NCBI GenBank assembly: GCA_010094045.1
Contig: ML986792.1
Coordinates: forward strand, 24,054 to 60,941
Length of the DNA stretch: 36,888 bases
DNA from: Lojkania enalia
Lineage: Eukaryota > Ascomycota > Dothideomycetes > Pleosporales
Reading direction: 5' to 3'
The position numbers and the translations under genes are program-made. Below, one piece after another: positions 1 to 11,099 of the stretch (the stretch's first letter is position 1; each line of letters starts with the position of its first letter). The notes under the pieces are model-generated. The model was not told where the DNA came from, did no database searches, and saw only the letters and a list, made by a program, of their open reading frames with translations.

Positions 1-168
1 GTTTTTATATATAAAGTATTAGGGTTAGAGTACTAGTTGTAAATAAATTAGGGGGGTAATAGTTAGACGAATTACCCCCTTTTAACAACCTATTTTTAGT
101 ATAGTACTATAGTACTATACCTAATCTATTATAAATCGGGCCCGATTCGTCGCCTTATATTAGATAGG
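1..168 (-). repeat. Tail of an X-family repeat (upstream copy, cut by window edge)
   Basis: This 168-bp stretch recurs with mostly C/T and G/A differences at the right end of every X copy: 3526-3694, 16256-16424, 26744-26911, 27561-27726 and 28745-28913. It holds a stem of nine pairs (52-60 with 71-79, loop 61-70), a perfect 22-bp palindrome at 99-120 and a perfect 14-bp palindrome at 134-147 (aatcgggcccgatt). It ends in attagatagg and is followed directly by X copy A. Strand follows the inferred minus-strand gene of X, so this tail would be the 5' side of the element. I first considered an LTR. However, copy B has no left counterpart, so it is better seen as the end of a preceding tandem copy. 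Confidence 0.75.
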
Positions 169-189
169 TATAATAGTAGTTGTAGATTC

Positions 190-2860
190 TTCAGCTTTAC
201 TAGCTTTAGCTACTAGTTACTTAATATAAAGATAAGATAATACTTATCTACTATAATCCGCCGCAATAGCTTTTTACTATTAAATATTCTTGTATAGCTA
301 ATAAAAGTCCTATTACTTATTATATCGCCTACTATATCTATACTAACTACTACTACTACTATTAGATTATTCTTACTATACTTCTATTCTATATAGTTAA
401 TCCTACTCTCTTAAATCTATTTAACTAAATTCTTAATAAACGCCTGGTATAGTACTACTACTACTATTATCTTATATTAATCTAAGTAAGCTAGTATAGT
501 AAATAGTAAACTCTTTTTTCTACCAGTTAGAAGTACTATAATAAGTAGTATCTACCTACCTAATACCGTATATATTACTTACTCTTACTTAACTGAGTAG
601 AAGTTAACCTTTTCTTACTTAAGTACCTACTATATTACCTTTTAAAACCTTTTTTCTCTTCTACTTTAAGCCTATACTTTCTTTTCTTATATTATAAACC
701 CTTTACTATTATTATTATACTACTACCGCTTTTTTACTCTAGTCCAGCTTTAACTATTTATCTACCTTATTTCTAGTATCTCTTTACCCCTATTAAGTTC
801 TAAGAAGTAATATTATAGTATATTAAATAGCTAGAATACTTTAATTAAGTATATATTAAAATATTTAATAATATTAATTAGTATACTATAGTTCCTAATC
901 TCTATCTATATTATCTATACGTTCTATAGCTCTAGTATACTTTCTCCCTTCTTATCTACTTTAGCTTCTTTAACTTCTTCTATCTTATCCTAATATCTTT
1001 TACTAAATAACTCTCTAACTACTTTTCTACTAATACTAATAGCTGTATATTAGTAGTCTAGTATATACAGCTTAATATTTACCTATTTACTAGTCTTATA
1101 CTTAAGTACGTATATTAGTTAGTCTATTTTCTATAACCTATATTAATCCGCCTATATATAGTTGTTAAAGCTACTACTAAATACCTTAATATTTAAATAC
1201 TCCTAAAACAGCTGTATATAAGCTAAATATACTACTATTATCTACTCTAGCTATAGTAGTAGAAAGTACGGTACTACCTTTAGCTTATTCTACTAGGATT
1301 GTAATTTGTAATAGTAGACTACTATTATAATCTACTTATCTACTATAAAGATATTATAGTTCTATAGTACTCTATTATAATACTATATTATTATAATCTC
1401 TAACCCTTATCTAAACTACCCTAAAGTTATATATATATTAACTATTAATAGTTTTAAGAAGTAATCTACCTATTATAAATACTACTTTATCTACTACTTA
1501 TTCTATAAGCCGTCTCTTAACTAGAGCTACTAACCAGCTTCTATCTGCCTAGCTTAAGTAAGTATCTACTTAAACCTATTATTAAGCTAATTATTATAAT
1601 AATAGATAAAAGATATACTCTACTATATAAATATAATATTATTAATAAGCTATTTTAGCCGAATAGTAAACTAGTCCTTAGCTCTAGCCGTCTAATATAG
1701 CTCCTACTAGAGTATCTCTTCTACTTTAACTACTATATCCTGCGCTATCTTATAGAACTAGCTAATATAGATTAGCCGGCTGTTAAGATAGAACGTCTTC
1801 TTATTCTTTAACTAGTAAATGTTACCTAAATTACTAGCTATTAGTATAATAAACTTCCTATATACTAGTAAGCTAATTATCTTACTTATTAGACTAGATA
1901 ATCTATTAGCTAAAAACTTCCGCTATATAAGTAGAAAATACTCCTAGTTCTTATCTATCTACTTGTCGTGCTCTACTACTAGAAGTAGCTTCTTTATACT
2001 TAGTACGTGTATATAGTATACTATACTAGTTAGTATATATAAGTAGTTTTTTACTATATATAAGCAGTCTATTTTAGTATTAATCTCTAATATAATAAGA
2101 AAATAGATAAGTTTACTACTAAATAGCTAATTACCTATTAATTAAAAAATAAATAATATAAGTATATCTAGTAGTATCCTAAGCTAAATATCTTTACTAT
2201 CTCTATCTAATATAACCTATAATACTATTACTAGTTCCTTCTACTTATTTTACTAATAGAATAGCTCGCGCGCGTCTTCTATCTAATCTATTTCTTTCTT
2301 CTTATAATATTTATAATAGAAGCTACTATTACTATTATTATTACTATTAGTACTATTTCTAACTCTACTAGACCTAGAACTTATACTATTATCTAATACT
2401 ATACTATTATTATTACTATTATTATTATTACTACTATAATTAAACTATATAACTTAAACTTCTTTATTAGTAATAATATAGAGAAAGTAGTAGACAAACT
2501 TAATAATATAGCTAGTATATACTATCTAACTTTTAGAGTTCTATAGTCGAGTAAGTAGACGCCTATCTACTTTATATTACTAAGTATTTTTAAACTACTA
2601 TTTTATCTCTTATATAAATAATAATAACCTTTTAATATTCTACTTAACTAATAGTTTAACCAGCTTTACTACCTATTAAAGTTTTACCTTACTTTAATTA
2701 GGTAGCTAGATCTAATATATAAGATATACTTAATTCCGCTTTACTAGATATTCTAGCTACTCTATCTGCTTAAACTACCTAGTTTTATTAGTCTTTACTA
2801 CCTCCGCATTTATAACCTATACTTTTTTTTCTTCCTTCTACTTTATAAGTTTAAACCTAG
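190..2860 (-). pseudogene. X-family protein relic, unidentified
   Basis: Reading the minus strand through TAA/TAG gives long stretches of ordinary composition. Near 2600-2800 there is a run that includes GYKCGGSKD and later ELSISYILDLAT. After it come the low-complexity linker (about 2321-2440), then a segment near 2000-1700 with KKLLLVVEHDK and NRLSSLISKIISLLVY, and a C-terminal end near 200 with LVAKASKAEEST. Many stops sit where Gln, Trp or Arg codons would become stops under RIP. I do not recognise the family. The same reading is present in copies B and C, which argues for a real ancestral gene. Start and end are approximate. Confidence 0.45.
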
Positions 2861-3525
2861 CTAACTAATTATATATAATATTAGCCTTTATATAGAAAAT
2901 AGCTAGTTTATAGTTATAGCTGCCTATATTAATAATAAAATATTACTATAGCCTACTAGCCTAAAAAAATATCTATATTTTAATCTTCTAATAGAGCCTA
3001 CTTTTATTATCTATCTATACTTATTTATATATCTTCTTTAGATATATATATAGTATATTAATATTAGTAGTAATATAGTATTTAAATTATTTATATTAGA
3101 ACCTATTTAGTAGCTTTTCTAATTCTAGTATTAGTTGCCTGAATAGTATAGGCAGCTAGATATCCTTTATTAGTCTAATTAGCTACTAACGAGTATACTT
3201 AATAATTACCCTCCTCTACTCTATTATTATACTATAATAGTACTATAGATATATATTAATATTTAATATAATAGTTATATATTTTTTATATATTAGAACG
3301 TAGTACTTAAGTAGATAGTAGAGATAGTTTTTAATATCCTCTAATAATAGCGCTATTCTACTTACTTATATATAGGTCTTTCTACTATAAATATAGTATT
3401 ACGTCTTCGGTTCGAGCGTTTATATATCCTAGTAGAACTATATCCTTCTAGCCTTATTATAGCTCTATACTAGTACGGGTACGATAATATAGTATTATAA
3501 GTAGAATAAATAGACTCTACTAAAT

Positions 3526-3694
3526 AGTTTTTATATATAAAGTATTACGGTTAGAGTACTAGTTATAAATAAATTAGGAGGGTAATAGTTAAATGAATTA
3601 CCCCCTTTTAATAATCTATTTTAGGTATAGTACTATAATACTATATCTAATCTATTACGAATTAGGCCTAATTTATTACCTTATATTAGATAGG
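3526..3694 (-). repeat. X tail of copy A
   Basis: This is the right end of copy A and a match to 1-168. Here the palindromes are eroded by C-to-T changes, while the flanking stems remain recognisable. The sequence ends attagatagg at 3694 and abuts the truncated pogo1 element. If X copy A inserted into pogo1, the missing 5' part of pogo1 would lie left of this window. Confidence 0.8.
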
Positions 3695-3696
3695 CT

Positions 3697-4810
3697 TTTA
3701 GATAAATATTATTAGTATTATAAAGGTTATTATAGGTTTAGAATATTATATAAAGCCTACTCTTATATAGTTAAATAATTATAAATAGGTTATAATTATT
3801 TAAAGTATCTATACTACTATATATATAACTCTACTATTTATTATCTATAAAAAACGCGTTTATATCTTTATATAATATAAAGAAGTAGATATACTATATA
3901 ATTGGAAATTTTCAGTTTTTAAGAATAGCTAGATAAATAATATATTTAGTCTTAAGTAGCTAAAGTACTTTAATAAGTATATAAAAATACGTTAAGTAGA
4001 GTTATATAAGCTACTTATTTTAGACGGTTATAAAAGCTACCTTAACTAGAAATTTAAAGATTACTACCTTATATAAAAGATCCTAATACTTTATATACCT
4101 TCTTATTTATCGTATATACTTTAGCCTCTTAATATAGTTTACTTCTTACTATTAAAGCTAAAATACTTATAGTATATATAAAACTTAGCGCGCTGATACG
4201 TATACTATATTAATAAAGAAGGCTTTTTTCTAGCTTTTAAAAACGTATTTTTTAACGTATTTATATATAAGAACTATTAAAAGGCCTTTAAAGTAATAGA
4301 AATTATTCTTCTAAACATATAGATTATATTAAATTATCTTAATATATAATTATATACCCTACTAGAACTACTTTTATAAGAAGACTTTTAGTAGTTTAAA
4401 ACTTTAAGTAATATATATAAATTTAGGTTATAATTAATACTTATATAAAAGTCCTTTATATAATTACTAAAAGAGGTATAAAAAAGATTCTTATAGCTTA
4501 TAAAAGGTGTTAAGTTAATACTATATTAGAATATACTTCTTTAAACTCGTAACTTTAAGCTTAAAAGATAATTAGAAGAAGTAACTAAATGTAAAATATA
4601 TAAAAGAAAATATATTTAGTATAATAGTATAGTATTATATAATAAGAGATCTTTATATATAGCTACTAAAGTATCTATAAGCTCTCAGCCCTTTAAAAAG
4701 ACTTATAGTACTAATATTTAAGAAAGAGTTTAACTAGCTTAATACTACTATAATAATTATAGTAAAACTAAATATAATACTTGTACGTGCTAAAAGGATA
4801 GTAGGGAAAA
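3697..4810 (+). pseudogene. Pogo1 transposase (DDE_1 type), truncated and RIP-inactivated
   Basis: The plus-strand reading resembles the catalytic core of Fot1/Pot2 transposases. It begins within the segment before the NREWVTVIQ-like block, then shows LLFIIYKKRVYI, a degraded NGWT block near 3935 and KLLILDGYKSYLN near 4010-4050. This last block is the LDGH-x-SH motif with its aspartate (codon 4023-4025) intact. It continues through a CMPPHSSH-like block, a PL-K-Y block and GFFLAFKN. The C-terminus carries a CCHC-like end, YSKTKYNTCTC, near 4770-4795. The first catalytic Asp region is missing and there are many TAA/TAG stops. Stops at Gln and Trp positions fit RIP. Confidence 0.85.
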
Positions 4811-4892
4811 TTCTAAATTAGATAAAAGTATATTATATATAAAATCTCTTCTTAATATTAAGTAAATTAACTTTTTATATATAGTATTTATT

Positions 4893-4942
4893 ATATTAAG
4901 AATAAGTAGCTACTTTAATAGTAGAATATATTATATATAATA
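4893..4942 (+). repeat. 3' terminal inverted repeat of pogo1
   Basis: This aligns with the 6832-6881 terminus of pogo2, mainly by transitions, from tattaagaataagtagc onward. The duplicated agccggct blocks seen in pogo2 are eroded here. The outer boundary is uncertain by a few bases. Confidence 0.6.
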
Positions 4943-5040
4943 ACTTATATACTAGTTTAAATACTATTATTATTTTTAAAACTAGTTTAAAGTATATATA
5001 TTTTATTAATTAGTCTACTATATTTATAATTATATTAACG
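4943..5040 (-). pseudogene. Gypsy G3 integrase fragment, downstream of the pogo2 insertion
   Basis: The minus strand reads NIIINIVDQLIKYIYFK-like (with Q at a stop), which resembles the gypsy integrase block after the first catalytic Asp (ILVVVDRLTK-AHFIP). It continues in sense from the reading at 6884-7250 once pogo2 and one copy of the TA duplication are removed. It ends at the pogo1 3' terminus, so the rest of this integrase is lost or displaced. Confidence 0.7.
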
Positions 5041-5042
5041 TA

Positions 5043-5092
5043 AAGTACTACTAAGCTGGTTATACTATTAAGCCGGCTACTTTTTCTTAGTA
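5043..5092. repeat. Left terminal inverted repeat of pogo2
   Basis: It begins aagtactactaagctgg and pairs with the right end. Inside it, two copies of an agccggct-type palindrome flank tatactatt, one copy RIP-altered to agctggtt. TA target duplication precedes it at 5041-5042. Confidence 0.9.
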
Positions 5093-5204
5093 CTACTAAC
5101 ACTATATATAAGACCTTAATTTACTTACTATCTATAAGAGAACCTATATATAAAACACTTAGACTAGATTTAGAAGAAGCTTCTATATCTTTTTAGCACG
5201 TATA

Positions 5205-6780
5205 AGTATTATATCTAGTCTTTCTACAGTTCCTATAATACTATTAACCAGGTTGAGCTGGTTTCTTACTACTACTACCACGAGCTTTCTTAGATTGCTA
5301 AAGAGCTGTAGATACCTCAGCAGCTCTATACGAAGCTCCCTTACTATATTCTATTATACTATTATACTAGATTCGCTTCCGTTTATATATTTTACACTTT
5401 ATTATAACCTCTAATTACTCTTTAAACTCTATAATCTAGTAGTTTATAAGAGTGTTTTAATGCAGTATTAATTCAGCTCCTTTTATTAGCTGTAAAAAGC
5501 CTTCTTTAGCTTCTTTTAGTAATCGTACGAAGGACCTCTATATAAGAGTTAATTGTAACCCGAATTCTTGTATGTTACTTAGTATTTTTAACTACTATAG
5601 TATTTTTAGTAGGGGTGCCTCTAGTAGTATATATAACTAGACTTTAAAGCGCTTAAGAATAATCTATATATTAATAGGAACTAGTTTAAATATTTTAAAA
5701 GCCTTTTTACAGTTCTTATACGTAAATATATTAAAAAACGCGTCTCTAAAGGCTGGTAGAAAGCCTTCCTTATTAATATAGTAGACGTGTTAGTATACTA
5801 AGTCTTATACGTGCTAGGAGTACTTTAGCTTTAATAGTAAGAAGTATACTATATTAAGTAGCTGTAGGATATATAATAAATATACTAGTATATAGAGGGT
5901 AAGGATCTTTTATACGAGGTAATAATCCTTAAAATCCTGGTTTAGATAGCTCTTATAGCTATTAAGAATAAGTAGCTTATATAACTCTACTTAACGCGTC
6001 TTTATATACGCGTTAAAGTACTTTAACTATTTAAAACTAAGCTTATTATTTATCTATCTATTCTTAGAAACTAAAAGCTTCTAGTTGTATGGTATATCTA
6101 TCTCCTTATACTATACTAAGATATAGACGCGTCCTTTATAGATAATAAATAGTAGAGTGGTATACCTAGTAGTATAGATACTCTAGATTACTATAACCTA
6201 CTCCCGATTACCTAGCTAAATAAGTATAGATCTTATATAGTATTCTAAACTTATAATAACTTTTATAGAGCTAATTATACCTATCTAAAAGCCTATCTTA
6301 TTAAAGTTATAGATATTATCTTTATAGATATTATATTTAGCTACTATCTCTTATACGAGTTTAAACTACGTGTTAATAACCTCTAGATCTTCTTATAATA
6401 TCCTTTAACAGTCCTTTACTTAATTAAAAACTATTTTAAGCTTATTTATATGCGATATAAATTGTTTAGACTAGTTCTTATCTATAGATATTTTACCCTA
6501 CGTATATAATAGTTTATCTACTATATCTACTACCTTATAAAGCTGCGGTATAAATCCTTATATATTAAGGTTAAAGATATATTGTATAATCGTCTACTTT
6601 TCAGTTGCTATAAGCTTTATATAATTTAGTTAAGTTTGAGGTTAAAAGGTAATTCTATAAAGCTGGTTAGAAAGCTACTAGTATTATACGTTAAAAGCTG
6701 CTGCAGCGTATTATACGCTTTAAAATTAGCCTAAAGTATAGGCCTAAAGGGTAAGTTTAATTCTACCTTCTTAATTAGAT
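5205..6780 (-). pseudogene. Pogo2 transposase (DDE_1 type), RIP-inactivated
   Basis: The minus-strand reading covers the whole core. It includes KGRVYIL, then YKLLILNSYKSYLN near 5940-5980, which is the LDGH-x-SH block with its Asp changed to Asn (codon AAT, complement of 5961-5963). The IxTLYI block, PL-K-Y block and YINKEGFLPAFRDAFF (near 5750) follow. The C-terminal tail contains LLKEAKEGFLQLIKGAEL near 5490 and ends in an Arg/Lys stretch and a CCHC-like NCRKTRYNTYTC near 5225. Stops replace Gln, Trp and Arg throughout. It shares its C-terminal sequence with pogo1, confirming one family. The N-terminal start is not resolved. Confidence 0.88.
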
Positions 6781-6831
6781 AGATTAGCTTTATATTATTA
6801 AGATATAGCGTTGTATACGGAAAAGTTACTA

Positions 6832-6881
6832 TACTAAGAAAAAGTAGCCGGCTTGATAGTATAGCCGGCTCGGTAGTACTT
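6832..6881. repeat. Right terminal inverted repeat of pogo2
   Basis: This is the inverse of 5043-5092. It keeps both agccggct palindromes intact, 17 bases apart start to start, and is followed by TA at 6882-6883. Confidence 0.9.
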
Positions 6882-6883
6882 TA

Positions 6884-8520
6884 TATTATATCTTCTTTCT
6901 AATCTTAATTTTATTAACTCTAGTAATTTAGTTATAAAATTAATTATAATCTACTCCTATAGTTTTTTAACTATTTCTAATAGCTATAAGAATTTATAAG
7001 ACTTATATTTTATAGTTTTATTCTTTCTATATTCTAAATACTTATAGAGTATATTTTATACTTTTCTTTTTATATTAGTAAGAGTAAAGCTCTTTTTTAG
7101 CCTTTATTCTATTTCTACTACTTCTAAATATCTCTATTCTAGTAATTTATATAATTCTTTTATTATTTACTATTATATATATAAATATATATATAGTTAT
7201 TTCTAAGTTATATTTTTAATTACTTTTACTTCTTTACTATTTATTAGATATTACTCTACTATTTATATATCTTTTAACTTTTACTATTAAATTTACTCTA
7301 GTATAGTTAGTCTTATAATTTAGATAACCTATAAGTAATTATATATAAAAGATTTATTTAATTTCTATTTTAAGATTATATTTTTTAATATCTTTCTTTC
7401 TTAAGATTATTTATTTTTAATTATTAGTAGTTCTTTCTCTTATCTTTTTTAACTTTTCTAAGAATTATTAGATTACTATTTTATAGTACTATTTTATTTT
7501 CCTTTTTAGTTGGTACGAATATTTGCAGCTAAAATTATTTCTCTATATCCTACTTATATTAATAGTTATTAATCTTAACCGCTAATTCGATTATTTCTAA
7601 TAGCTCTATTAATCTTTCTTATCTAGCTAGATTATTTTTAACCTTATCTTTAAGCCCTTTATAAAAGATTTCTACTAATATACTATTATTCTATCCTAGT
7701 CTAATATTAAGTCTTTAGAATTCTATAGTATAATCTATTATTCTCTTAATTTAGATTAACTTTAGTAGTTTCCTTTATATTTTCTATTTTATATCTACTT
7801 TTCTAAAAACGTTTTAGACTTTATTTTTAAATTCTTTCTAACTCTTAAAAAGTTCGTTTATAGATTCTCTAGTCTTCTTTATATTATCTTTATTCTCTAA
7901 CTAATTAACTATAAATAGTTTAATTTATACTAGTAGTATTTCTTCTATATTTATTATTATAGTTAAAATCTTATCTTTATCTAGAAAAAAGGTTATACTA
8001 TTAAATCTAAAGTATAACTTTATTAATATAAGAAAAGAGTTTAATATATTCTTTCTTACTATTAAATTTTCTTAATAAAACTATTTTAGTTTATACTTAC
8101 TATTTAGCTTTAGCTAAATTAGTTCTAGCTATAGCTAGTTTATATTATATCTATATAATATAGGTCTTCTATTCTTATACTTTTTATACTATAACTTTTT
8201 CTAGAGTTTATAACTTTTAGATTATTATAACTTAACTTTATAATATAATAGATATCTTTAAATAGTTTCTATTCTTTTAATATTAAATAGTAATTATATT
8301 ATTAACCTATATACTAGAGTCTTATTTATATTAGATTAGTTAGAGGTAGTAGCTTTACTAAAGAAAGAATAGTATAATTACCTAGTTTTTTAAATATAAT
8401 AAATATATTCTTAGAAGTCTAATATAGTAATAAAATAAATAACAAAGAATAATTATATAGAACTTAATCTTCTAAGAAAATCTTCTATTTTATATAGTTA
8501 AGTCTAAAACTACTAAGCCT
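6884..8520 (-). pseudogene. Ty3/gypsy relic G3: gag joined to integrase, RT region apparently missing
   Basis: At about 7500-7720 the minus strand reads like a fungal gypsy gag capsid: IDYTIEF, LVEIFYKGLKDKVKNNLAR, IIELAVKINN. At about 6884-7100 it reads like the integrase zinc-binding end and core start: EYRKNKTIKYKSYKFL with the two Cys as Tyr, then IIINFITKLLEL, the MDFI-KLP block. Only about 250 bp separate gag from integrase, far too little for protease, RT and RNase H, so the copy looks internally deleted. The integrase is cut at 6882 by pogo2 and resumes at 5040. The N-terminal part of gag near 8000-8500 is poorly legible. The 5' LTR was not found. Confidence 0.7.
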
Positions 8521-8800
8521 AACTTATTAGATTTATTAGATTTAATAGGTCTATTCTACTATATTTAATACTTCTACTATTATTATATATATAGATTATA
8601 CTATACTTTATTATCTAGCTAATTATCTCTCTAGTTTCTATAGTCTTACTATTTACTATCTAATAATTAGTTTCTAATATACTTCTACCTATTATTATTT
8701 TATTAGTTCTTATCTAAGTTAACTTATATAGTAGCTAATATTAGATTAAATTCTAATTATAGAAGTAGTACCTTTTAACATTCTATATTTATAATATTAA
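8521..8800. other. AT-rich sequence without recognisable content
   Basis: This lies between the G3 gag and the minisatellite. It may hold the 5' leader or LTR of G3, but I see no second copy in the window to support that. Confidence 0.4.
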
Positions 8801-8908
8801 CTATTTCTAGCTATTATTTTTTCTATTTTAAACTAGTTCTCTAATCTTATTCTATTTTTAATTCTATTTAACTACCTCTAACTATTCTTTTTTCTATTTT
8901 AGATAAGT

Positions 8909-9211
8909 TATTATAATAATACTATAACACCTCTATACCTATACTACTTTTACTATAATATCTAAACCAGCTACTAGTAATAGTTATTAGTTACTAGCTA
9001 AAATATAACTAACTTGTTATAACTATAATAGAGGAAGGTTTTACTAACCCAGCTAGCTTATATAGTAGTATAAACCTAGCCTCTATAAGAACCTATATAA
9101 TATAAATATTTCTATTCTTTATATAATATTTTAATATTTATATATAGTATATAGTAATAGAGTTAACTATCTAAAGTATAATTAACTAACTATATATAAG
9201 CGTCTATAATA
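8909..9211 (+). mobile_element. Solo LTR of gypsy family G2 (303 bp)
   Basis: It starts tattataataatac and ends ctataata, the RIPped form of a TG...CA terminus, and is flanked by a 5-bp duplication taagt (904-908 and 9212-9216). The same 303 bp recurs at 29737-30039 in front of a gag, and its first 166 bp recur inverted at 28914-29079. Removing the LTR and one duplication rejoins a normal minisatellite unit. A solo LTR arises by recombination between the two LTRs of a full element. Confidence 0.88.
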
Positions 9212-10325
9212 TAAGTTTTCTAACTTTACTCTATTTTTAATCCTATTTAACTACTTCTAATACTTCTTTTTTCTATTTTATACTACTTCTATAACTTTAC
9301 TCTATTTTTAATTTTACTTAACTACCTCTAACTATTTTTTTTTCTATTCTAGACTACTTCTCTAACTTTACTCTATTTTTAATCTTATTTAACTACTTCT
9401 AGTACTTCTTTTTTCTATTCTAAACTATTTCTCTAATTTAATTCTATTTTTAATCCTATTTAACTATTTCTAATACTTCTTTTTTCTATTCTAAACTACT
9501 TCTCTAACTTTATTTTAATTCTAACCCCTTTTAACTACCTCTTATACTTCTTTTTTCTATTTTATATAGTTTCTCTAATTCTATTCTAATTTTAACCTCT
9601 TTTAACTAATTTTAGTACTTCTTTTTTCTATTCTAAACTAGTTATCTAATTCTATTCTAACTCTAACCCCCTTTAACTACCTCTACTACTTCTTTTTTCT
9701 ATTCTATACTACTTCTCTAATCTTACTCTAATTCTAACCCCCTTTAACTAGCTTTTATACTTCTTTTTTCTACTCTAAACTACTTTTCTAACTCTATTCT
9801 AACTTTATCCCTTTTTAACTACTTTTTATACTTCTTTTTTTTATTTTAGACTACTTTTTTAACTCTATTCTATTTTTAACCTTTTTTAACTATCTTTAAA
9901 ACTTCTTTTTTCTATTTTATATAATTTTCTAATTTTACTCCTATTTTTACTTCTCCCTAACTATCTCTACCTATTTTTTTTCTACCCTAAATAACTTTTC
10001 TAATTCTATTCTAACTCTAACTCTATTTAACTATCTTTAGTACTTCTTTTTTCTATTCTATACTATTTTTTTAATTCTATTTTAATTCCAACTCTATTTT
10101 ACTACTTTTAATCCTCCTTTTTTCTATTTTATATTTGTTTTCTAACTTTATTCTAATTTTAACTCTACTTAACTACTTTTAATCCTTCTTTTTTCTATTT
10201 TAAACTGTTTCTCTAATTCTATTCTAATCCTACCTTTATTTAACTACCTCTAATCCTTCTTTTTTCTACTCTATACTACTTTTCTAACTCTATTCTAATC
10301 TTAACTCTATTTAACTACTTCTAGC

Positions 10326-10430
10326 CTTTTATAAGGGTATATATACTATTCTACACCTATAATTAGTAATATTAATTATTCGTACCTTTTAGTTGCAGTA
10401 GTATAGTAGTATAGAGCCGTGCTTCTAACA
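10326..10430. other. ~105-bp non-repeat island inside the minisatellite
   Basis: The sequence from about ataagggtatatat to gtgcttctaacatc does not follow the 71-bp unit. It contains TGC, CAG and ACA steps that are rare around it. No inverted termini or clear duplication were seen. It may be a short insertion or an ancestral piece of the host sequence. Confidence 0.5.
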
Positions 10431-11099
10431 TCTTTCTTTTTTCTATTCTAACTCTATTTAACTATTTCTACCTATTCTTTTTTCTACTCTATATTATTTT
10501 TCTATTCCTACTTCTATTTTTAATCTTATTTAACTACTTTTAATTCTTCTTTTTTCTACTCTAAATATTTTCTCTAACTCTATTCTAATTTTAACTCTCC
10601 TTATCTACCTTTACTACTCCTTTTTTTATTTTAAATATCTTTTCTAATTCTTTTCTAATTTTAATTCTAATTAACTATTTTTAGCTATTCTTTTTTTCTA
10701 CTTTAAATAGCTTTTCTAACTCTATTCTAACTTTAACTCTATTTAACTACCTCTACTACTTCTTTTTTCTATTTTAAACAGCTTTTCTAATTCTACTTCT
10801 ATTTCTACTTCTATTAAATTACTTTTAACTATCCTTTTTCTATTTAAATAACTTCTCTAATTCTACTCTACTTTTAACCCTATTTAACTACTTCTAATCC
10901 TTTTTTTTTCTACTCTAAATCCTTTTTCTAATTTTACTTCTACTTTTAACTCTACTTAACTACTTCTAGTACTTCTTTTTTCTACTTTAATATTCTTTTC
11001 TTATCCTACTTCTATTTTTTACTCTAAATTACTTCTCTAATTTTATTTCTATTTTTTATTCTACTCAACTACTTTTACCTATTTTTTTCTATTTTAAAT

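Larger units (their letters stand above)
169..3694 (-). mobile_element. X element copy A, ~3.5 kb, unidentified multicopy repeat
   Basis: This unit matches 13021-16424 end to end and 16425-18981 plus 26493-26911 in part, with differences that are mainly transitions. It starts tataatagtag just after TAGG and ends ...attagaTAGG, so it lies between TAGG direct repeats. The minus strand gives the more protein-like reading when stops are ignored. Low-complexity ATT/ACT triplets at about 2321-2440 would encode an Asn/Gln/Ser-rich linker. I see no RT YxDD motif, no DDE signature and no terminal inverted repeats. It could be a Crypton-like (tyrosine recombinase) or another fungal element type; the sequence alone does not settle this. 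Pogo1 follows immediately at 3695. Confidence 0.75.
3695..4942 (+). mobile_element. Pogo-like (Fot1/Pot2 superfamily) DNA transposon pogo1, 5'-truncated
   Basis: This is a Tc1/mariner-pogo element of the same family as pogo2 and lies tail to tail with it. The 3' terminal repeat is at about 4893-4942 and starts tattaagaataagtagc, matching the pogo2 end tactaagaaaaagtagcc by substitutions. The 5' terminal repeat and the N-terminal third of the transposase are missing, cut off at the end of X copy A. Comparison with pogo2 (1839 bp) suggests about 600 bp is lost. The exact 3' end is uncertain because this terminus is heavily mutated. Confidence 0.8.
5043..6881 (-). mobile_element. Pogo-like (Fot1/Pot2 superfamily) DNA transposon pogo2, complete 1839 bp
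   Basis: Both ends carry inverted repeats of about 50 bp (5043-5092 and 6832-6881) that differ only by transitions in the part I aligned. The element is flanked by TA on each side (5041-5042 and 6882-6883), the standard Tc1/mariner-pogo duplication. Its length is typical for Fot1/Pot2 elements (about 1.8-1.9 kb). It sits in the integrase of gypsy relic G3. It keeps more CpA, TpG and CpG than its flanks, which suggests fewer rounds of RIP and a later arrival. Confidence 0.92.

Noticed and set aside
2321..2440. ATT/ACT triplet run as an independent microsatellite
   Set aside because: It recurs at the same place in X copies B and C, so it belongs to the element, probably as a low-complexity linker of its protein.
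1..3694. X copy A as an LTR retrotransposon with ~168-bp LTRs at both ends
   Set aside because: Copy B has no left terminal repeat and begins at the same internal base. The left repeat of copy A is therefore better explained as the tail of a preceding tandem copy, and no gag-pol blocks were readable.
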